The notes beneath the pieces were generated by a model. That model was given only the letters and a program-made list of their open reading frames with translations, made no database searches and was not told the origin of the DNA. A program made the translations under genes and the position numbers. This document shows, in pieces, positions 56,463-64,000 of a stretch of DNA of 64,000 bases. Each line of letters opens with the position of its first letter. Positions within the stretch are counted from its first letter, which is position 1. Source of the stretch: Chaetoderma sp. LZ-2023a. Taxonomy: Eukaryota > Mollusca > Caudofoveata > Chaetodermatida > Chaetodermatidae. The DNA lies in NCBI GenBank assembly GCA_034401795.1, contig CM067369.1, positions 92,401,241 to 92,465,240 on the forward strand, given 5' to 3'.

Positions 56463-56690
56463 TTTTAACCCTTTAACACTCAAAAATGACTTCTGCAATG
56501 GTGTTGGGAAATGTCCATTTGCAGACCAAGAGAAGACTATTTTATTAAAATTACAACTGGAATAAATGGCTCGATAACCTAGCCAGTCATTTCAGTGGAA
56601 TATTTTCAAAAATTGTCTTCTCTTGGTCTGCAAATGGACATTTTCTATGAGAAAATTGAAATTTTCTTGAACCATTACAGGAAAAAACAG
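56463..56690. repeat. Family A foldback MITE
   Basis: It starts tttaaccctttaacactc. The arms lie around ggctcgataacctagcc. Confidence 0.85.
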
Positions 56691-56795
56691 GTAAGATTTG
56701 GCTAAGAAAGAGTCAGTGTGCTAATCTATTGCCTAATACTTTGCAAAAGCCAACATGTCTGTGCCTTTAATTTAGCCATAGTGGTCCAGATTGGT

Positions 56796-57018
56796 TAATC
56801 CTTTATCCATCATATTTGCTCAACATAATTTTAATTTTCTCATAGAAAATGTCAATTTTTCAAATTTACCCTGAAAGGACTGGCTCGGTTATCGAGCCTG
56901 GCATTCCAGTGGTAAAATTTGAAATATACCGGTAGTCTTCTGTTGGTCTGCAAATGAACATTTCTCAATACCATTAAAGAAGCCATTTTTTTGATGTCTT
57001 GAGTGTTAAAAGGTTAAT
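56796..57018. repeat. Family A foldback MITE
   Basis: It starts ttaatcctttatccatc and ends gttaaaaggttaat. The left arm is shortened. Confidence 0.8.
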
Positions 57019-57029
57019 AAAATTAAAAT

Positions 57030-57200
57030 CTTAATGTTTAACGGTCGAATGTCAGTATGCAGGCCAAAAGATGACTAGTTTTGAAAATTTACTAATGGAA
57101 TGGCTGGCTTGATTCAAGTAATAGACTTTCAAAGAATTATTTTCTCTTGGCCTGCCAAGGGACATGCTTCATTAGACCATTTTAACACTCATCTTTTGCC
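57030..57200. repeat. Family A foldback, diverged
   Basis: The arms are aggccaaaagatgactag.. and ..ttttctcttggcctgcc, with a short center. Confidence 0.7.
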
Positions 57201-57248
57201 AGCATAGCCTTTAACGTATGAATTATTTCGCCAAATAGCCAGCAACAT

Positions 57249-57449
57249 TTAACCCTTTGACCATCAAATTATTTCAAGAAAATTTCTCATAGAAAATGTC
57301 CACTTGCAGACCAAGAGAATACTATTTTTGAAAATTTACCACTAGAATGACTGGCTCGGTTAACAAGCCAGCCATTCCAGTGGTAAATTATCAAAAACAG
57401 TGTACCACTGCAGATGCCATTTTTGGATGATATGAGTGTTAAAGGGTTA
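57249..57449. repeat. Family A foldback, right arm truncated
   Basis: It starts ttaaccctttgaccatc and ends tgttaaagggtta. Confidence 0.82.
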
Positions 57450-57498
57450 GGGTAAGACAGTGTTATAGTGAGTGAGATGATACACTAACAGATATTAC

Positions 57499-57564
57499 CT
57501 TGATTTCCTCTTCAGTAGCCTTGGATGTAGAACTCAGAACATCATTGATTATCTTAAACACAAT
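57499..57564 (-). CDS. aGPCR exon 3: GAIN helix
   Basis: This is a 22-codon exon in phase 0 at both ends, with acceptor ctgatcag and donor gtaata. It encodes IVFKIINDVLSSTSKATEEE plus IK, a helix followed by an acidic turn, typical of GAIN subdomain A. It is separated from exon 4 by an 8.8-kb intron that contains DIRS element 4 and four family A foldbacks. Confidence 0.86.
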
Positions 57565-57834
57565 CTGATCAGAAAGAAAATATTGAGAAAATCTCAATTT
57601 GACATTTACATACACAGTACAGCTCAGAAATAACCCAACATGTTTCCTAAACAAAACTAGAATATGCAGTCAATGGCATGCTATTGAAAATCCTCCATGC
57701 TTTTACCAACTTTGATATGTTCTACACTACACAATGGCCATCACCACTGTGGGGGGGGGGAGTAGAGCCTAATCTAAACATCGTCTCACTATCTACAACC
57801 ATATGGGTCCCTCCCAAGGCACAATGGGCCTTTC

Positions 57835-58215
57835 CAGTTTATCCATCCATCATATGACATCATAATCAACTATGTGATGTGTAGGATGATGTCATAATCA
57901 GACAAAGATAAGTACGTCATGAATGCAAAACATGGAGTTAAAAATGAACTAAGATTTGTTGACAAATTGTATGCCTTCACAATTTAATAAACTTTCTATT
58001 GAATATTTTTAAACTAATTTGACTAGGCGCTGTTGCTGCCATATTAAGGCAGCAACAGCACCCAGTGAAATTAGTTTCAAAATATTCAACAGCTTACCTG
58101 TATAGTTTTCTGGAAATTGATAGTCAGGGTATTCAGGGATCAATCGATCCCAACAAGGGTGGAGCTTAACTAGGGATGGACACGGCATAGCTAAAACGGT
58201 AAAGGTCCATTTCAC
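57835..58215. repeat. Family D MITE, complete
   Basis: It starts ccagtttatccatccatcat. The core at 57998-58097 has a 21-bp perfect center. The right end is gtggagcttaactaggg. It provides an uninterrupted version of the DIRS element 3 insertion site. Confidence 0.88.
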
Positions 58216-58249
58216 CATCTTTGGCATTCTCAGTGAAGAAATTTAATAT

Positions 58250-58390
58250 CTTTGCTTACTGAACTTAGTCTATTTATAGGCAAACAACTTTTGGAAAACC
58301 TTTCATTGGAACTGACTGGCACTTTTATCGAGTCAGGCATTCAAGTGATTTTTCAAAAATAGTTTACTATTGGTCTGCAAATGGACATTC
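58250..58390. repeat. Family A foldback, degenerate
   Basis: The arms are weakly preserved around tggcacttttatcgagtcag. Confidence 0.6.
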
Positions 58391-58394
58391 CATA

Positions 58395-58600
58395 CATATT
58401 CCACAGGCTATATCTCTAGACCTACTAGATATTTTGAAAACAATTTTATTGAAAGTTGTTGGTGGTTAGGCCACCAACAACTTTCAGTCAAATTATTTTC
58501 AAAATATTCAGCAGGTCCAGAGTTATTTCCCATTGAAATTAATGTCAGGTGGCTTGAAGCAGAGAGACAATTAATGTTCAGTAAATCATTGCTGACATAA
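58395..58600. repeat. Family E palindrome
   Basis: The arms meet at gttggtggttaggccaccaac. The right flank cccattgaaattaatgtc matches the copy at 27240-27410. Confidence 0.8.
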
Positions 58601-59387
58601 AGTTCTCATATATTCATAATCGACATGCAATTCAAAACTATGCGATACTGGAGGCCGAAAATTATATATGAGGATTTTTTTCAATAATCATTAGTCTTGT
58701 AAAATTAAAAATAAATGTGTTAGATTAGATTATTTATTTCCATAATAGGCCATATGCCCTAGAGTGTTGACATTATAAAATGTAGATACATGTACTAGTG
58801 TAGCTATATATATAAAATACATAATTCATAATTTAATTTTATCCTGGTATCGTTCCCCACGCCACAGAACCACACACCACCTGACAGCGGATAAAATATC
58901 TCGCAATTATATCATAGAGCCACGGGATATTTCATTGCCACTATGCGGGAGATAATTAGGGTATTGGAGATCATATGGTAGGCCTATTATAAAATATAAA
59001 TTCTCTTGTCACATCTAATCAGTCTTTATCCATACTGCCATACAAATGCATAGGTAATCATATGTACAATTAGACTTATCTTCGACGTCATAAGAGTTGG
59101 TTTCTAAAGGCACGCCGTCGTTTGGAAAAGATACATTCTATATAGGAAATGCACATTGTGTCCTCAAGAGGGCGGCTAATCACGACGCCCGCCCGTCTTA
59201 ACAACCACCGTATTGTGGCCACAAAATAACGTGTCCGCTTTAGGCAGGCTCGACTGCATTGTGTTCTATTCAACCTCTCAATGCTCTATCTCAATGACTA
59301 CCAATTGAATATTATTACATCTATAGGCAAATGTATTTTGCAATGCATAGATTACACTCGTGACATCATTACAATTATCCCAATTTT
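58601..59387. other. Intron: nothing recognised
   Basis: AT-rich to 58840, then a moderately CpG-containing stretch (59080-59230). No coding or repeat signature. Confidence 0.4.
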
Positions 59388-59965
59388 CAATTCACTGCCC
59401 TGCTGGATGTGCGCGGTCCACCTGTAAATTTTAAAATCTCTATTCCTCTGTTATTGATGAATGGATCTCGATAAAAAATTAGAGGGATATTCCACGGGTA
59501 ACTCTCAACATCATTAAGAACGATTTTCAATTCACTGCCCCGATAGGGCTTTCATACGGTAACCCTAACCCTTACATTTTAAAATTGCTTCCACCGTTAG
59601 CGGTGAATGGATCTCTAATAAAAATTGAGCATGGTATTCATAATTCCATGGGCCACTCTTGACATCATAATTATGGGTGCCTGATTTTCAATTCACTACC
59701 ATACATTCTGGGTTTTAGAAGGGTAGTTCACTCCTCAATTTTAGAATCGCTACTCCTACGTTATTGATCAATGGATCTGATAAAACTTGAGAATGGTAAT
59801 TTTATGGGTCACTGTCAACATCATTACAGAGTCCAACTTTCGATTCACCGCCCTGGTGGGTTTTAGCAATGTAGTCCACCATTAGATTCTAAAAGCGCTA
59901 CTCCTCTTTTATGGACGAATAGAACTTGAAGGGGTATTATAGTGGTAAGTATTTACCTCATAATG
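59388..59965. repeat. Tandem array, period about 150 bp, 4 units
   Basis: Units start with ttttcaattcactgccc near 59390, 59524, 59685 and 59840. Each contains a cgctactcctccgttattga-like block, atggatct, and gggtcactctcaacatcat. Confidence 0.8.
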
Positions 59966-60029
59966 GTGGTGAATTTCAATTAATTAAGGGCTAGGTCACA
60001 CACCATTAAATTTTTCAATTTTGCTAACT

Positions 60030-60258
60030 CTTTAACCCTCAAATTTATTCAAGAAAATTTAAATCTTCACAGAAAATGCCCATTTACAGACCAAGAGAGA
60101 ACTATTTTTGAAAATGTACAACTGGAATGACTGGCTTGGTTATCGATCCAGTCATTCCAGTAGTAAATTTTCAAAAATAGTCGTCTCTTGGTCTGCAAAT
60201 GGACATTTCACAAGACAACTAATGAAACCATTTTTGTCCAGCTTGATCAGCGTTAACC
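60030..60258. repeat. Family A foldback MITE
   Basis: It starts ctttaaccctcaaatttatt. The arms lie around cttggttatcgatcc. Confidence 0.88.
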
Positions 60259-60261
60259 CTT

Positions 60262-60445
60262 AGCAAACTGATGTTAATATTCTATCTTTTACTGTGCCAA
60301 TAAGAAAGAAACTGGTGTACATTTTCCAACAATTTTGGTGGACGATGTTGCCGTCTACGACAGCAACATCTTCCACCTAATTTGTTGAAAAATGAACACC
60401 AGTTCATCTTTTAATTTAATTTGAAAAATTGAAATTTTGACATCA
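60262..60445. repeat. Family C palindrome
   Basis: The arms gaaactggtgtacatttt.. and ..aaaatgaacaccagtt flank gatgttgccgtctacgacag. The ttttaatttaatttgaaa tail is shared with 17229-17380. Confidence 0.82.
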
Positions 60446-60589
60446 GAGTGGCAAGGGTTAAAAGGCTAATGATATTTTATGACAAATGGTTGTGATATTC
60501 AGGTACAACAGTCCATCAGTAAGACTAGCCAGCGACCTCATCACCTTATCAGAATAGCATGATGTGAGAAAATGCTGTGACAAGACTAA

Positions 60590-61005
60590 TGGTGGGATCC
60601 ATTTCCACCTATGTACCGCCCATTCATAGCTAAGCTCCGCCAATTTTGTATGCATATTTGAATCGATTTATACACCTCAGACCTTGAATTCCCAGAATCT
60701 CCACATCAATGTAATTATAAAGATAGATTGTTGAACATTTTGTAATTAATTTGACTGGAAGCTGTTGCTGCCTATCGCAGCAACAGCTTCAAGTCAAGTT
60801 AATTTTCAAAATATTCAACAGAATGTTTATTAAATTGTAAATTCCCGAAAGACAGACAATTCATACACTTCCGTGACAAACTGTTCAACTTCATGATGGA
60901 CTTATGTAATCTTGATTCTGACGTCAACTCAAACATGACATGTTTTTATTATGACGTTAGATAATTGAGTGACAGATCAGACACCGCCATTGCTTATTGC
61001 ATATT
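60590..61005. repeat. Family D MITE
   Basis: The copy has gtaccgcccattcatagc, a core at 60729-60825 (tgttgctgcctatcgcagca center), ttattaaattgtaaattcc, and a ttgattctgacgtcaac end. Confidence 0.82.
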
Positions 61006-61044
61006 AACCCTTTGCTGTCTGTAACGGACCACGCCGCCCAGTTC

Positions 61045-61350
61045 ACTCCAGACTATAATGTCCCCCCACCACCCCATACATTACCAATGGCAATGACAAC
61101 ATTTTTCCTGCAAGAGTATTCTCCCTTTAGTCTGTCTTATGCAGGCATATTTGTGCTGTGAAATTTACGTGGTACCAGTATACGCATTGAAGTAATTTTA
61201 AGAAGATTGGCAGCTTGCCCACCCGCCAGATGCAGTAATAAAAAAATCGCCACAGGGTATATGGATATATAATTTATAATCACATAGAATTGTCAGATAT
61301 ACCATTGGTAATGTATGGGGGCAGTCTAGACCATTACAGTCTGGATTGAG
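61045..61350. repeat. MITE-like element with long imperfect TIRs
   Basis: The left end has ccagactataatg and ccccatacattaccaatgg; the right end has their reverse complements ccattggtaatgtatgggg and cattacagtctgg. About 200 bp lies between. No other copy in the window. Confidence 0.7.
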
Positions 61351-61628
61351 CATAGACGTAAGTTCACTTATTTCATCAAAAAATCTTTTATGAATTTGAG
61401 GAAAATGTAAAATTTAGGAAAAGTTTTGAAAATTAATTTAATCCACACAGAACATTTCGCAAATATATTAAGGCATGAAAGTGAAAGGGTTAATGTGTCG
61501 ACGACCGTCACAGAGACACTAGCTGGTGGTTTGTTAAGATCACTTGTCTTAAAGAACCACTATCTTTGCTCTTCAAGAGCCAGGTGGTCACTTCAGTATC
61601 TTTATTTTCCCATTATACCACTACTGAC

Positions 61629-61823
61629 CTCTAATGGGACATCACTAGCCAATGAATGCAGGTTGGAATTCCAGCTTTGTTCCACAATGTCGCGCAAAAT
61701 AGACATTATCAGATTGAGATCACCGATGAAAAGCTTGTTATTGTTTGTATTGACAAAGTAGCAGAGATCAGCGAATATCTGGTCGATACTCTGAATCAAG
61801 TAACCAAGGCGGAGATACTGCAA
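61629..61823 (-). CDS. aGPCR exon 2: GAIN subdomain A (helical)
   Basis: The acceptor is gttacag and the donor gtcagt. The exon has 65 codons, phase 0 at both ends, and is the longest exon seen. It encodes amphipathic helices (LGYLIQSIDQIFADL, GDLNLIMSILRDIVEQSW), as expected for the helical first part of a GAIN domain. It runs straight into exon 3 as ..SDVPLE then IVFKIINDVL.., which keeps the helical pattern. It lies alone between the 61.3-kb MITE and an AC-rich tract. Confidence 0.87.
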
Positions 61824-61849
61824 CTGTAACATAACAAGAAAGAATATTG

Positions 61850-62111
61850 TACATAAAGAAAAGAAGTCGTCGGCTAGTTACACACACACATACACTCACT
61901 CACTCGCTCATGCACCAGGGCACAATCTATCCCGTATCGCATCTCAATTTGCTACACATATTTAGGCCAGTGTTAAACATTCTGCATAGCCTAATCTGCT
62001 ATGCAAAATCTTTATGTGATTGCAATTTAGCATTGATTTTCAAAAGTTCTATCATTAACCCTTTCAGCGACTAATCCCTGAAAAAGTAAATTCTTTACAA
62101 TGTATAGCATA
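61850..62111. other. Intron: nothing recognised
   Basis: A short acacacac/tcactcact tract near 61880; otherwise unique. Confidence 0.4.
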
Positions 62112-62208
62112 TTCTGTTGAATAGTTTGAAATTAATATGACTGGAAGCCATTGCTGCCTAAGGCAGCAATGGCTTCCAGTCAAATTAATTTCAAATTATT
62201 CAACAGCT
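62112..62208. repeat. Family B palindrome
   Basis: The arms gttgaatagtttgaaatt.. and ..aatttcaaattattcaac flank a perfect ccattgctgcctaaggcagc center. Confidence 0.85.
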
Positions 62209-62359
62209 ATTCCTATTTGTTTGCTCTGCGATTGAGATGCAGGGAATTTATCTATGAAAGAGTTAATTGCTATACATTTTTGCTGACAACTATGCAATTT
62301 ATAATTCGCATAGCAATTCATGCTATGCAAATATTAACTTCTAAATTATGCTCTGTCTG

Positions 62360-62480
62360 TGCACAAGCATGCACACACGTACACATCAAAACACACATGC
62401 ACGCACGCACACACACACACACACACACATAACACTTACATATGCGCGCACACATATGCATACATGCATGGAAGCATACA
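62360..62480. repeat. (AC)n-rich tract
   Basis: Imperfect acacacac and catgcatgca repeats downstream (gene sense) of exon 1. Confidence 0.9.
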
Positions 62481-62513
62481 CGTACACATTCCATAGCCTT
62501 ATTCTTCATTTAC

Positions 62514-62647
62514 CTGCAATGAGATCCACAACGGTGCCTGTGAGGTACACTTAACAAAGTTAGCATCAGCCCACTGACACGGAGGCGATCTATCTGGGAT
62601 ACACTCACAGTGACGCTTGGCCAGGTGATAATATAAATTTCCTCCAC
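62514..62647 (-). CDS. aGPCR exon 1 of those visible: Cys-rich ectodomain
   Basis: The exon is preceded by ttggcag and followed by gtaaat. It begins with 2 nt of a split codon and ends in phase 0, giving 44 full codons. Cysteines occur as HCEC, PPCQW and VKC, a spacing that could be the end of a hormone-receptor-motif-like domain ahead of the GAIN domain. That assignment is inference. The exon ends ..WISLQ and joins exon 2 in frame. The preceding exon was not found in the last 1.35 kb of the window. Confidence 0.82.
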
Positions 62648-62874
62648 CTGCCAAGCAGAGATTGTAAGCATGTTATTTGGTCCAATATTAAGGTTCATAA
62701 CTCTCAAATTTTAATTATTCAATAATTTTTCATTAAAAATTATTAACCAATAAAAGTAAAATGCAAAAATATTAATGTAGACAAAGCACGGTCCTGTAGC
62801 AAGGTCACAGCTACGTTGATTTTGAGCATGTGACTGACCTCAATGGCATCACTTTGATTCCTACCTGAATAGGC

Positions 62875-63180
62875 AATGGAGGATTCCAGTTTATCCATCA
62901 ATCATATGATGTCATAATCGACTATGAGACATGTAGGATGATGTCATAATCAAATACATCATGAGTGATGTAGCTAAGTTGGTCACGGATGCTTAATTGA
63001 TGACGGATTAGGCATTGTTGTACGAATTGTATGTCTTTATTATTTAATAAACATGTTGTTGAATATTTTGAAACTAATTTGGGCGCTGTTGCTTATCTTT
63101 ATAGTTTTCTGAAAATTGAATCAGGGAGTGCAGGGATCGATAGATCCCAACACGGGTGAACTGAATTCCTCCATTATGCA
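62875..63180. repeat. Family D MITE, core truncated
   Basis: The copy has a ggattccagtttatccatca start, ttaataaacatgttgttgaa, a partial core, and a gatcgatagatcccaacacg end. Confidence 0.78.
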
Positions 63181-63625
63181 GCTACGTCACGTTTTGATTG
63201 GCTTACCCAATCATGAAATCTAAGCCAAAGCAATTTGTTAAAAGTAAAACTTAAGGTTGGTGCTGCCGCTAATGTCAGAAAAGTGATACCTACATGTATG
63301 TACCTCTTACTTTCGCTTCGTGGACGAGAAACCAAAAACATAAGAATCTAACAAGAAACCTTTTGTTCATATATGACAAATGGAGGGATCCAATCTGTGA
63401 CTGAAGTATCTCATATCACAAGCAAATATGTCACTTGTTAGTTGATGTCATAAATCAGATAGTATACATGTCGGTTGGTCTATAAGTTTGTCTGCCTGTC
63501 AGTAAAATTGTTTACATTTTTAACAAAACTGCCTATGTCGTAAATATTGTGTTGTCACGCGTGACATGTTTTCATAGGAGTTACCTATAGACTAGCGAAG
63601 TTTTAAAAAACAAGATGACAATTAA
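63181..63625. other. Upstream intron: nothing recognised
   Basis: No exon matching the phase of exon 1 was found here. Confidence 0.4.
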
Positions 63626-63851
63626 AACCCTTTAACCATCAAATTTTTCCGAAAAAAATTAAATTTTCTCCTAGAAAATGTGTATTTGCAGACCAAGAAA
63701 GAATATTTTTAGAAAATTTATCACTGGAATGACTGGCTCGGCCAGTCATTCCAGTGTATTTTCTAAAATAGTCTTCTTTTAGTCTGCAAATGGACATTTC
63801 TCAAGGCCACTGCTGAAGTCGTTTTGACCAGTTTGAGCGCTAAAGGGTTAT
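63626..63851. repeat. Family A foldback MITE
   Basis: It starts aaaccctttaaccatc and ends gctaaagggtta. The arms meet directly at ctggctcggccag. Confidence 0.87.
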
Positions 63852-64000
63852 GCAGGGACAGGTCTATACTCACTCACCAATTAGTTTTTAAGAATAATTC
63901 TTATTGGGTGGCTATTAAAATCCCAAAATAGGCTAATTTACTGGCTAAGAGAGCTAAAGTAAAACTACATGGAACCTCATGTAACCATACAAGTAAGCTG

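Larger units (their letters stand above)
629..62647 (-). other. Adhesion-type GPCR gene, partial, 17 exons found
   Basis: This is a host gene read on the minus strand from 62647 down to 629. All 17 exons are bounded by AG/GT and the codon phase agrees at all 16 junctions, which is very unlikely by chance. In order, the translation gives a Cys-rich segment, a GAIN-like region, a GPS motif (ICVKW, YWMDDGC, CLCSGLGTYAV) and seven hydrophobic segments with class B hallmarks (VNFCASLL in TM2, YFFYLA in TM3, LGWG in TM4, TTTNKEIQQHRR in loop 3). The product should be a plasma-membrane receptor of the adhesion GPCR family. The subfamily is not recognised. The start codon, signal peptide, N-terminal adhesion domains and C-terminal tail are not in view. 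The introns hold all the mobile elements listed below. Confidence 0.9.

Noticed and set aside
62318..62509. His/Cys-rich frames near 62.4 kb
   Set aside because: Translations of an (AC)n tract.

Overview
The window looks like nuclear DNA of a repeat-rich animal, probably a marine invertebrate. The reasons are spliceosomal introns with GT..AG ends, an adhesion-type GPCR gene, DIRS retrotransposons, tRNA-derived SINEs and dense palindromic MITE-like repeats. The phylum cannot be fixed from the sequence. There is no prokaryotic gene organisation.

One host gene spans almost the whole window on the minus strand. I assembled 17 small coding exons (42-195 nt, about 1.86 kb of coding sequence) from position 62647 down to 629. 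Every exon has an AG acceptor and a GT donor, and all 16 junctions keep codon phase. The order of the encoded parts is: a Cys-rich segment, a GAIN-like region, a GPS motif, then a seven-transmembrane domain of the adhesion/secretin (class B) type. The GPS keeps its Cys/Trp framework but lacks the His-Leu-Thr/Ser cleavage triad. Both ends of the gene lie outside the window or were not found.

Four DIRS-type (tyrosine-recombinase) retrotransposons sit in introns of this gene, at about 18010-27206, 29766-36747, 37777-44770 and 49164-56248. All four are in the same orientation as the gene. Each has inverted terminal repeats, a short internal complementary region (ICR) near its 3' end, a gag that appears split by an intron after a 17-codon first exon, RT-RNase H, and a tyrosine recombinase (YR). 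Every copy is broken, each in a different place. Element 1 is a diverged subfamily and carries a nested 2.2-kb insertion with an 11-bp target duplication. That insertion has a 224-codon ORF and a cluster of AACCGG-type motifs just upstream of a TATA box.

The remaining intron sequence is mostly repeats. Family A is a palindromic foldback of about 230 bp with about 24 copies. Family D is a 300-400 bp MITE-like family with its own palindromic core (B) and about 15 copies. Smaller families C and E, a hAT-like MITE with an 8-bp target duplication, a candidate 2.5-kb DNA transposon, tRNA-derived SINEs, three unrelated tandem arrays with periods near 150 bp, and minisatellites make up the rest. DIRS elements 2 and 3 interrupt family D copies and element 4 interrupts a family A copy.
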